Below are positions 49,028 to 55,718 of a stretch of DNA of 55,718 nucleotides, piece after piece. The notes beneath the pieces were generated by a model. It saw nothing but the letters and a program-made list of their open reading frames with translations. It searched no databases and was not told the DNA's origin. Each line of letters opens with the position of its first letter. The stretch's first letter is position 1. The stretch comes from a virus. The translations under genes were made by a program, and so were the position numbers. Where the stretch lies: positions 1-55,718 of IMG/VR virus record IMGVR_UViG_3300047157_000003. One strand, given 5' to 3'.

Positions 49028-51760
49028 CTACCTCAAGCCACTTAAAAAGCTATCTATGTTAGGGGTTACACTTCCACCATCTTGAAAGAATTTAGGCTTA
49101 CGGAAGTTTACTCCAGCAGCACCTGTCCCACCTGATGGTGGTCTTACAACTGGAGGTCTATCAGGTTGTGTAGATGGAGGTCTTCTAGGTCTTTCACCAA
49201 GTTTTAAATTAGATGAACCTGAACCACCGCCTGCACCATCATCAATTATAGGAACACACATCTGTTCAGCAACGTCATATACATATCCATCAGGGCATCT
49301 ATCATTATCTCTGTCAGATGATTCAGTTGTTAAATCGTTGAATGATACAGCCCCTGCTTTAGTATTTTTAAAGTCGTTAAATCCTTTTACAGTATTTCCT
49401 TCTGCGTCTAAAACACCTTTTAAGACATTAGAATCGTCATAAGAATAAGTGCCAGTTTCTTGCAATGCTTCCATGTATTTCTCTGCTTGATCTTTGCTCA
49501 TCTTAGCAGGATCAATTAGACCGTAAGTTAAAGACTTAACACCAAAATTAAGAAGACTTCTTATTGCAGAACCAGCTTTTTCTGCAAAACCTTCAGCTTC
49601 ACCAAAGGTATCATAGAAAGGATTAATGTCTTCGCCTATAGGACTAGACTTTCGATACTTGGCTATGTCAGCTTCAGAAGCACCATCTGATCTCATTTGA
49701 TCTGCTATTTCGTCTTGAAACTCTTTAGTCATAGGAGTTTCACCTAAACGGTTCATAACTTGTGTCATCTGAGCATATTCAGCAGCATTAGGCTGTTGAC
49801 CAAACTGACCATAAAGCTTCATATCATCCATGCTTTGTTGGCTAGGCGTAATGCCAGCATCAACAAAATCTGGTAAAATTTCTCCCGTTACACCAGCTTT
49901 ATCAGCAAGTTCTAAAGTATTCTGCAAAGACGATTTATTAGATGAAGATATTTCACTATCGCCATATGTTAGCGTTGGTTCATAATTATCAAAGCCATAT
50001 TGATTAGCAAATGATTTACTTGCATCAAAATCACCTGTTGTTAAGAACTTTAAGAAATCTCCATCATTTGCAGAACCTTGAGTAGATGCAAACTCACTGC
50101 CTTCATCCATAGATATTTGGCCTATTCTTTTGAATTTTTCTCTATCTTGTTGATTCCCATGACCGATTTCAGTTGCGCTAATAGGTTCTGTACCAAGGCC
50201 GTTGCCTTCGCCTTTACCAGTATATCTTCTGCTTAATACAGGATCGCCATTTGGATTTGTTACACTTTCGTTTTCATACCATTCAAAGCCATCACCAGCA
50301 TATACACCAAACCTATTAACCTGACCGAAAGATTCAAATTGCTTTTCTTTACCATCTTTCGTGTATGTAGATACATTGCCAGTTGTTGGAGCTATCTCTT
50401 CAGCAGTTGGTATTGCTGTACCAGTACCAGTATCAGTGTCATCACCGAGAGCTAATTTTTTAATATCAGATGGAGCTGTGTCGTAACCAGCAATTAATGG
50501 ATCACCTCCTGTAGTTTCTGTAGAAATGCTAGTAGGTGTTACTGTAGTTGGTACATCAAATGATATTTCTGGATCACTAGCAGAACCTGATAACGGTGGA
50601 ACTGCACCATAACCATCATCTGCTGTTTGAACAGGGATACTTGCAGGCACATTAGCCGCGCTAGTTGTAAACTCTTCACCAGCTAATATATCATCTATTG
50701 GGTCACGCTGAAAAGCTATCTCATCATAGAAATTAGCATCCGGTGCGCTTAAATCCATTTCCATTCCTGAATCATTTCCGGGTGTTAAGAAGTTAGAGAA
50801 ATCATTTGGAATTTCGTCATAGAAATTAGAATCTATAGAATTTGTATTAGAAAAAGTGCCTGAATCGACATCACCATCAAAAAATCCGGGCATAGGAGAT
50901 GGACCTTGCCTTGGGACAAAATCCATCTCATCTCCGGGAGGAGCAATAGGAGCAGCTTGGACAGGTCCTTGCGTTTGAACGAAATCCATTTCATCTGCGG
51001 GCTGATCATAAACTGACGTAGCAAGCTCATCATTTGCATAAATATTAGCAACATCAAAGGCGTTTGTAGGGTTTCTATCTACAAAATCATTATCAAGTGG
51101 ATCATAAGTATCTACTACAGGCTCTGAATAAATATCAGCAGTATCAAAAGCATTTGTAGGATTTCTTGATGTAAAAGCATTAGAGTCATCAAGAGGATCA
51201 TATACAGGATTAACTGGTGGCATAATAGCGTTGCCAGTGCCAAGCTGATAAGCATCTGTTTGCAAAATATTTATAGGATCATAAACACCGCCACCAATAT
51301 CAGTTGCTTGACCAATTAAAGCCTCACTCTGTGTATTCTGACCAATAGGTGCCATGTAACCACCGCGATCAGAATCCGCCATAGCCGCAGGAATAAACGG
51401 ATTGCCACTCGCAGTCGTGCTATAATCAACTATCGAATAATCATCCGTCATATTAGCCGCGCCTAAATCATCAAGCTGCGCATTTAATTCAGCAGACGTA
51501 GGCGTATAATCATCATCATCAAAAATAACAGGGGCGGGTGGCGTATAAACAGGAGCAGGAACAACAGGAGCAGGTCTGTTATTATTATCATTATGAGTAA
51601 TAACCGGTGTTGGAGGTGTATATACTGGAGAAAGAACTGCCGCAGCGCCTTTTCTGTCAGCGCGAGAACCACCGCCTCCGCCGCCTCCTCCACCGCCGCC
51701 ACCGGAATCACCGCCAAAAGCTATCTGAGGTTTTAAAAATGAAAGTAATATATTATACAT
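49028..51760 (-). CDS. Large acidic repetitive protein, 910 residues
   Basis: The protein has a Gly run after residue 20, then long disordered Pro/Asp-rich sequence with internal repeats: NPTNAFDTADIY and NPTNAFDVANIY; DEMDFV..QGP twice; and SNFYDEI or ANFYDEI twice. Residues about 440-800 may be globular (GVYAGDGFEWYENESVTNPN). A C-terminal KFFQDGGSVTPNIDSFLSGL tail is recurrent in marine podoviruses in my recollection. It lies between the large terminase and an HlyC-like acyltransferase. It is possibly a virion or DNA-ejection protein, or a substrate of the acyltransferase; neither is shown. Confidence 0.65.
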   Translation of the reverse strand: MYNILLSFLKPQIAFGGDSGGGGGGGGGGGGSRADRKGAAAVLSPVYTPPTPVITHNDNNNRPAPVVPAPVYTPPAPVIFDDDDYTPTSAELNAQLDDLGAANMTDDYSIVDYSTTASGNPFIPAAMADSDRGGYMAPIGQNTQSEALIGQATDIGGGVYDPINILQTDAYQLGTGNAIMPPVNPVYDPLDDSNAFTSRNPTNAFDTADIYSEPVVDTYDPLDNDFVDRNPTNAFDVANIYANDELATSVYDQPADEMDFVQTQGPVQAAPIAPPGDEMDFVPRQGPSPMPGFFDGDVDSGTFSNTNSIDSNFYDEIPNDFSNFLTPGNDSGMEMDLSAPDANFYDEIAFQRDPIDDILAGEEFTTSAANVPASIPVQTADDGYGAVPPLSGSASDPEISFDVPTTVTPTSISTETTGGDPLIAGYDTAPSDIKKLALGDDTDTGTGTAIPTAEEIAPTTGNVSTYTKDGKEKQFESFGQVNRFGVYAGDGFEWYENESVTNPNGDPVLSRRYTGKGEGNGLGTEPISATEIGHGNQQDREKFKRIGQISMDEGSEFASTQGSANDGDFLKFLTTGDFDASKSFANQYGFDNYEPTLTYGDSEISSSNKSSLQNTLELADKAGVTGEILPDFVDAGITPSQQSMDDMKLYGQFGQQPNAAEYAQMTQVMNRLGETPMTKEFQDEIADQMRSDGASEADIAKYRKSSPIGEDINPFYDTFGEAEGFAEKAGSAIRSLLNFGVKSLTYGLIDPAKMSKDQAEKYMEALQETGTYSYDDSNVLKGVLDAEGNTVKGFNDFKNTKAGAVSFNDLTTESSDRDNDRCPDGYVYDVAEQMCVPIIDDGAGGGSGSSNLKLGERPRRPPSTQPDRPPVVRPPSGGTGAAGVNFRKPKFFQDGGSVTPNIDSFLSGLR

Positions 51761-51763
51761 GCT

Positions 51764-52171
51764 CTAGCCACCTTTGTTCGGATAAACTCCGCGCCGTTGG
51801 CCTCTATGCGACCAAACTTTTTTAACCTCTGGAAACTCCAACTTAAACATTTGCCGAAGATCCCTACAAAAACTCAACACTCCAGAAGAGCCGTTGGGGG
51901 CAATCATATCAACAAAAACTAATTTGTCACCTGTTTCTCGACGAAAAATTTCTGGACCCCAATAATCTCTTGTCTCAAACTCCTCATCCGTCATCCAAGC
52001 CCACGTCACAAAGCCTGCACACGATCCACCCTCGTTATGCCAAATCTTATACTGACCACTCTCAATCGCAGGCGATAACCGCCACGCAATAGTGCTACTA
52101 GGAAAAGTCGAATACGGTAAACACGTTGTCCATAGATCAACGCAATCTATGAAATCTGCCTGCTTAGACAT
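51764..52171 (-). CDS. HlyC-like (RTX toxin-activating) lysine-acyltransferase homologue, 135 residues
   Basis: AIESGQYKIWHNEGGSCAGF then VTWAWMTDEEFETRDYWGPE and KLVFVDMIAPNGSSGVLSFC follow HlyC closely (QY, WA, FIDWIAPFG). HlyC acylates lysines of RTX toxins using H23 and D92. D88 here matches D92, but the place of H23 is taken by Tyr20 (LPYSTFP against SPLHRNWP), with the same spacing to the Asp (68 against 69). So the enzyme may lack the usual catalysis or use another residue. It starts 3 nt after the 910-residue gene and overlaps the Met/Pro-rich protein by 1 nt. Confidence 0.75.
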   Translation of the reverse strand: MSKQADFIDCVDLWTTCLPYSTFPSSTIAWRLSPAIESGQYKIWHNEGGSCAGFVTWAWMTDEEFETRDYWGPEIFRRETGDKLVFVDMIAPNGSSGVLSFCRDLRQMFKLEFPEVKKVWSHRGQRRGVYPNKGG

Positions 52172-52632
52172 TAGTAACGGCCTAAACCGCCAAATAACGG
52201 AACAACACCACCACCCATTAACTGAACAGGCGCACTTCCAACATTCGCGCTATTACCTAATGCACGACCAATCGGCGCAATTTGTGGCTGTGGCTGCATT
52301 TGCATCTGTGGACGCATCTGCATCTGCTGACTCTGCAAAAATTTATTTTTTCTAGTGCCTAAAGCCCTTTTGAAATTTGCACGACCAGATGCACTGCCGC
52401 CATACCCATTAATCTGTGTAGACAAATTAGGATTAGGTGCAGGACTAACTGCGGATTGTCCGCCCATCTGAGGTGGAGGTCCACCCATAGGCGCACCCAT
52501 CATTGGATTTTGCATTGGATTTGGCATCGGATTCGTCGGCATCATCGGATTCGGAGCAGAACCACCCATCGGATTCGGCATCTGAGGCTGTCCCATCGGT
52601 TGACCCATCGGCATAGACGTTACAGCTACCAT
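52171..52632 (-). CDS. Met/Pro/Gly/Gln-rich low-complexity protein, 153 residues
   Basis: Most of the N-terminal 70 residues are made of short MPNPM, MGQP and MMPTN-like units. A basic centre (GRANFKRALGTRKNKFLQSQ) and Met/Gln-rich QMQMRPQMQMQP follow. It resembles the protein encoded at 4845 in composition. Translational coupling to the acyltransferase gene (1-nt overlap) suggests a shared role. Function unknown. Confidence 0.65.
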   Translation of the reverse strand: MVAVTSMPMGQPMGQPQMPNPMGGSAPNPMMPTNPMPNPMQNPMMGAPMGGPPPQMGGQSAVSPAPNPNLSTQINGYGGSASGRANFKRALGTRKNKFLQSQQMQMRPQMQMQPQPQIAPIGRALGNSANVGSAPVQLMGGGVVPLFGGLGRY

Positions 52633-52686
52633 AGAATTATCTCCAAATAAATTTTATCTGTTCGCAGTGTAGCAATAAAATAAAAT

Positions 52687-52935
52687 TTAATCAATCACCT
52701 CAAGTAATCCATTTTTAATCATGCTACCAGCTAAAGCATCCCTGTCATGAAAATAATAATCTTTCCCATTCCATTCACACATCTCCATCGCAGAACGACG
52801 CATAAACAAACGCTCAGACTCAATCCCAAAAGATAAAGGACCATATCTGCGTACCTGCATCACAGGAACAACCTCAGCAGGAGTTTGCGCAAAAAATTCA
52901 AACTGATCACCGTAATTTAACCTATATTTAGGCAC
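52687..52935 (-). CDS. Small hypothetical protein, 82 residues
   Basis: First gene of this late block in the direction of transcription. It is a mixed alpha/beta protein (MPKYRLNYGDQFEFFAQTPA, SFGIESERLFMRRSAMEMCE). No known family. No clear promoter is seen upstream in the hairpin-rich region. Confidence 0.6.
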   Translation of the reverse strand: MPKYRLNYGDQFEFFAQTPAEVVPVMQVRRYGPLSFGIESERLFMRRSAMEMCEWNGKDYYFHDRDALAGSMIKNGLLEVID

Positions 52936-53245
52936 TGTTAAGCTCCATTTCCATCTTATAAGATACGGTATGGGAAGATAAGGGAGGCGTCAATGGATTT
53001 TTTTGAAAAAAATTTTTGAGGGGGTCTATGGGACCCATACATACAGACAAACATAGACATCCCCCTTTAGGGGGTGTCCTATTGTCCATGTATCGACCTG
53101 AATGGCGAAAAGTTTTTTTGGGGTAATTGTTTGAGTAAAACACTGTGTAGTAGTATAGATAAAACCTCTGACCGATAAAGGGGGGGCAAGCCCAAATTAA
53201 CCCCGATACCGAACATTTGTTCGGGTTGCGTAGGGTACCTTGGAA
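52936..53245. other. Hairpin-rich non-coding region
   Basis: No credible gene. GGGTC/GACCC (about 53023-53036) and CCCCC/GGGGG (53061-53065 with 53070-53074, flanked by ACA/TGT) form short hairpins. A perfect CCGAACA-TT-TGTTCGG palindrome (about 53206-53221) lies near the end. The region lies between the amidoligase terminator and the late block and could hold a packaging or replication signal or a promoter for the late genes. Confidence 0.5.
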
Positions 53246-53274
53246 AAAGAAAAAGCCCGCACTAGGCGGGCTTC
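53246..53274 (-). terminator. Terminator of the amidoligase operon
   Basis: AAGCCCGC (53254-53261), loop ACTAG, GCGGGCTT (53267-53274). On the minus strand it is followed by TTTTTCTTTTTCC. It is a strong Rho-independent terminator 29 nt after the amidoligase stop. Confidence 0.9.
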
Positions 53275-53302
53275 TTTGAGCTTCTAAGATGGTACGCTAG
53301 GC

Positions 53303-54404
53303 TTAACCTAGCGCGCCTATTCTGTTTCTATCTGATAGCGTTGTTATTCTATTCTGCCACCATTCGAACAAATCGTCATCAACATTTGCCCATATGCTTT
53401 CAACGCCGCGGCGGTTTTCTGGAAGCAATTGCGCGCCGCTTCCTTCAGTCTCAAAACTGAATAAAACCGTGTAACTGGTGTGGTGAGTTCCATCACCATA
53501 ACGCGCACCATTCGCTTGTTGCGTGCTAGTGACAACCGCCGCATCGCCAACGCGCGTTCTTATTTCAGAGACGCGGCGTCTCACATCGCCTTCAGTACAT
53601 CCCGTTGCGTCCATAATTTCCAATGTGGACGCGCCGCCATCGGTGCGCATTAGATCATAAGTAATTCCAATTCGCGCGCCGCGTCTAAATGGTTGCTCTG
53701 GCGTATCAGTAACAATTGTTCGGTTGCCGCTTTCAATTCTGTTTTCAACAGTATGCAAAACAAGATTGTTTAAAAACTTAACCCAGTTAATAATCTTGGC
53801 CGCTTCAATTGTACCGCTTGCCTGTCTGAATTCAATTGTACCGCGTGACCATGTTTGTAAGTTGATTGATGTAAACTTGCCAAACGTTAATTCGCTAATA
53901 GTCGAAGCTTGTTCAATGCGGCGCGTACTTAATGGTGAGCAATAACGATTATCAGTACGTGAACGAGGGAACATAGAATTGACCGCGTCTTGTTGTCTTG
54001 TATAGCGTTTCATAATATCTTGAACCGCTATAAAATCCATTGGTTCTGAATGGTTTGCAAAAAAGCGGCCAGTTCGTTCTTTAACATCAATACTTTCACC
54101 ACAAAATTGAGTTGCGGTTGTATCGCTATTAAGCGGCGCGTTGCCAATGTGAACGTGCAAACCGCATGATGAATTTACACTTGCGCCAACTTCGTCCAAT
54201 ACACGGCAAATCTTTCTTAATATAATCCCATGCAAAATCACATGGTGCCAATGGTGGCAAAACTATTTCTGCGTCAACTCTTGGTGTTCCATCTGGCTTT
54301 ATTTCGCAACCGCGAATTCCTTCACGGATAAATGCTTGCTTAATACGGCCTATACTTGCGCCGCATGTTTCTATTTCTATTCCATCTGTTGGTATGTAAG
54401 TCAT
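53303..54404 (-). CDS. Amidoligase-family enzyme (GCS-like), frameshifted
   Basis: TDGIEIETCGASIGRIKQAF, SSCGLHVHIGNAPLNSDTTA, YCSPLSTRRIE and LQTWSRGTIEFRQASGTIEA followed by AKIINWVKFLNNLVLH match Amidoligase_2 (PF12224), a relative of glutamine synthetase and gamma-glutamylcysteine ligase that forms amide bonds with ATP. Frames meet near 54215 (AWDYIKK then ICRVLDEVGA) if one base is extra. The merged protein has about 367 residues, with about 120 residues after the catalytic domain. It may modify a host or phage peptide. The last 7 bp overlap a CGCTAGG palindrome. Confidence 0.8.
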
Positions 54405-54420
54405 TGTTTTTGTTACCTTT

Positions 54421-54490
54421 TTTACTAGAATGTGACGGGAAAACCCCCCCACTAAAAATAGATTATACCATATAATCCCATATAACAAGG
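54421..54490 (-). promoter_or_regulatory. Promoter and leader of the amidoligase gene
   Basis: Minus strand: extended -10 TGG-TATAAT (54470-54462), with TTGTTA (54488-54483) 15 nt upstream, and TATGGGATTATATGG in between. The leader has a GGGGGGG...CCC hairpin and the box TTCTAGTAAA (54430-54421), 32 nt after the -10, then an AAAAGG ribosome site. Confidence 0.6.
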
Positions 54491-54597
54491 GATAAAACGA
54501 ACAATTGTGAAGTTTATTTTAAAACCGCTGGAACGCATAACATTGCTATAGGTTAAATAAGTCGAACAAGTTTAGATTTTTTTTACAATTATAATGT

Positions 54598-54723
54598 AAT
54601 AACATATATGTGTATGTGTATATGTGTATGTATATATATCTATATTTATATAGTATATATAACCCCGACCCCGAACCCCGAACCCGAAAGCCCGATCCCC
54701 GAAGCCCGACCCGATCCCGAAGG
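54598..54723. repeat. Low-complexity (TATG/TA)n stretch followed by CCCGA repeats
   Basis: 54598-54662 is a TATATGTGTATG-type repeat. It passes abruptly into about 60 nt of CCCGA, CCCCGAA and CCCGATCCCGAAG units. The switch from AT-only to GC-rich DNA is sharp, with no gene. Confidence 0.8.
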
Positions 54724-54736
54724 ATCAGGTTAGTTA

Positions 54737-54955
54737 TTAGCAAATTAATTCTTTTGTACTAATAAAACGCTGGCCGTTTTTACTACAGTATTGTGAAACG
54801 TAAGTGCCAGACTTTTTAAAAGGATATTCTGTTACACTCCATTTATTATCACATTGTTTATTTAAAAAAACATGCATAGCGTTTGAACTGTTAAAGCATT
54901 TAACAGTATATCTATTAATTAAAGTTTGCGGGCTTGAGATTATTGAATATTTCAT
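54737..54955 (-). CDS. Small hypothetical protein, 72 residues
   Basis: The sequence is beta-rich with several Asn and Lys (MHVFLNKQCDNKWSVTEYPF), with two Cys that may pair. It starts 5 nt after the previous gene's stop with an AAAGGA ribosome site. In the operon upstream of the amidoligase gene. No known family. Confidence 0.55.
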   Translation of the reverse strand: MKYSIISSPQTLINRYTVKCFNSSNAMHVFLNKQCDNKWSVTEYPFKKSGTYVSQYCSKNGQRFISTKELIC

Positions 54956-54960
54956 GATCT

Positions 54961-55089
54961 TTATCCTTTGCTAAAATAATCTACAAATTCGCGAGCAACT
55001 CTGCGACTCCAAAACTCGTGAATACAACCTCCATCTACTACATGGTAAACAGTCACCCCGTTTGAATTCTTTACTTCAGTGATTTCCAT
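54961..55089 (-). CDS. Small hypothetical protein, 42 residues
   Basis: MEITEVKNSNGVTVYHVVDG then HEFWSRRVAREFVDYFSKG. It is a short beta-hairpin plus helix. It has a GGAG ribosome site and the strong promoter at 55097. First gene of the leftward unit at the right end. Function unknown. Confidence 0.55.
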   Translation of the reverse strand: MEITEVKNSNGVTVYHVVDGGCIHEFWSRRVAREFVDYFSKG

Positions 55090-55096
55090 CTTTCAT

Positions 55097-55146
55097 CTCC
55101 TTTACTAGAATAATCCCACATTATCCCACACTATATATAATGTCAA
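55097..55146 (-). promoter_or_regulatory. Leftward early promoter with TTCTAGTAAA box
   Basis: Minus strand: TTGACA (55146-55141), 17-nt spacer with ATATAGTGTGGG, TAATGT (55123-55118), GGGATTA, then TTCTAGTAAA (55110-55101) and GGAG. It is nearly identical in layout to the promoter at 902. Confidence 0.75.
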
Positions 55147-55718
55147 TAGGCAAAGTGAAAAAAAGATTCAGCGCTGCTGACTCGCAGCAGGACGCAGCAC
55201 CCCGGCAGCTTTCGGACAATTGTTCGGGTTATGATTCCGGGCAGCGCTGCGACCCGGCGGATCTCACCCGGCAGCTTTACGATCCGGGGATGAAAGTTGC
55301 AGCAGGACCTTTCCCGGTCCGATAACCCGAACAATTCTTCGGCTTGTCATCCCCGGCTGCAAAGATTCAGGTTAGCCCGGTAGCTGCGGCCCGGTGATTC
55401 CCGTGCAGCCTGAATCACGAGTCCCGATCCCGAACAATTCCTCGGGTTGTCATCGCTGGCTGCGAACCCCGATCCCGAATCTTTAGCTGCCCGGCAGAAA
55501 ATCTGGCTGCAAAGATCCAGCAGCGCTATCCCGAACAATTTGTCGGGTTATGACCCCGCCAAAGCGCTGGCAGCCCGAATCTTTAATTTTTGCTAGAGGG
55601 ATTTTAAAGCTGCTGGAGGTATCCCGAACATATTTCGCAACCCCGAACCCGAACAAGTTTGCTTCAGGCGCTGGGCGGTGCGTTTCTGGGCGTCTAAGAC
55701 CCCGCCAGCCGACCCGCA
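55147..55718. repeat. GC-rich non-coding end with CCCGAACAA palindromes
   Basis: No gene is supported. Near-palindromes CCCGAACAATTNNTCGGG occur with AACCCGAACAATTCTTCGGC (about 55324), CCCGAACAATTCCTCGGGTT (about 55429) and CCCGAACAATTTGTCGGGTT (about 55530), and GGACAATTGTTCGGGTTATG at about 55214. GTTATGA or GTTGTCATC follows each. Between them are recurring GCTGCAAAGATTCAG, GGCAGC and CCCGG units. Base composition is unlike the phage genes, so the block may be imported or a special terminal region. Confidence 0.75.

Noticed and set aside
55140-55538. Open frames in the GC-rich end (55140-55325 plus, 55143-55334 minus, 55347-55538 minus)
   Set aside because: They are short, overlap each other on opposite strands, contain the palindromes and lack ribosome sites.
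1-55718. Search for tRNA, integrase, repressor and CRISPR elements
   Set aside because: No cloverleaf with GGTTCRA loop, no tyrosine or serine recombinase motif, and no array seen. The ribbon-helix-helix protein alone does not support lysogeny.

Overview
The window is most of, or all of, the genome of a tailed double-stranded DNA phage. It has a short-tailed (podovirus-like) plan: an 824-residue P22-like portal, scaffold, HK97-fold capsid protein, adaptor-like proteins, large internal (ejection) proteins, and no tail tube, sheath or tape-measure gene. The base composition is AT-rich (roughly 40% GC by impression), promoters look like sigma-70 sites, and the small structural genes resemble those of uncultured marine phages. 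A marine Gram-negative host, perhaps an alphaproteobacterium, is an inference; nothing identifies it directly. I see no integrase, no tRNA genes, no RNA polymerase and no DNA polymerase.

Layout. 17-538: small terminase subunit (minus). 539-960: intergenic region with G/C-run hairpins and nine TGACGYA-type repeats in both orientations, a candidate replication origin or operator array. 961-4629: rightward early genes in tightly overlapping operons with their own promoters, two terminators and a likely small RNA. 4634-4747: a structured untranslated element. 4845-6380: a low-complexity Tyr/Gly/Gln/Pro/Met-rich protein. 6377-14099 (minus): replication and recombination block with a DUF3846 protein, TOPRIM primase/RepA-type helicase, Cas4-like nuclease, superfamily II helicase (frameshifted), an SSB-like protein and a Sak4-type RecA-like ATPase. 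Divergent promoters at 14.13-14.23 kb separate it from two small plus-strand genes. 15204-25267 (minus): internal virion/ejection proteins and a likely tail nozzle protein. 25378-27127: lysis cassette (GH108 muramidase, GTA-type holin, EF-hand membrane protein, coiled-coil membrane protein). 27127-29763: a block of secreted proteins including a pilin-like and a pilus-chaperone-like pair. 29760-36279: accessory and tail-fibre genes, with a 1660-residue fibre built of YadA-like repeats and ending in an S74 chaperone. 36293-49023: adaptors, capsid, scaffold, GroES-like co-chaperonin, portal, large terminase, and several small Lys/Gly-rich proteins. 49028-52935: a large repetitive acidic protein, an HlyC-like acyltransferase and a Met/Pro-rich protein. 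53303-55089: an amidoligase and small genes, followed by a GC-rich non-coding end full of CCCGAACAA palindromes.

How the parts work together. Rightward and leftward early genes start from promoters sharing a TATAnTGGGAT...TTCTAGYAAA element, so one regulator could control them. Replication probably starts from the host polymerase machinery recruited to a phage origin, with the phage supplying primase/helicase, annealing ATPase and nucleases. Late genes run leftward from about 52 kb to 15 kb.

Data quality. At least six conserved genes (helicase, two small basic genes, the capsid protein and its neighbour, the large terminase) and the amidoligase are broken by small indels, in most cases one extra base and often in homopolymers. 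Conserved motifs survive in alternating frames. I treat them as intact genes with sequence errors, not as pseudogenes, but this cannot be proved here.
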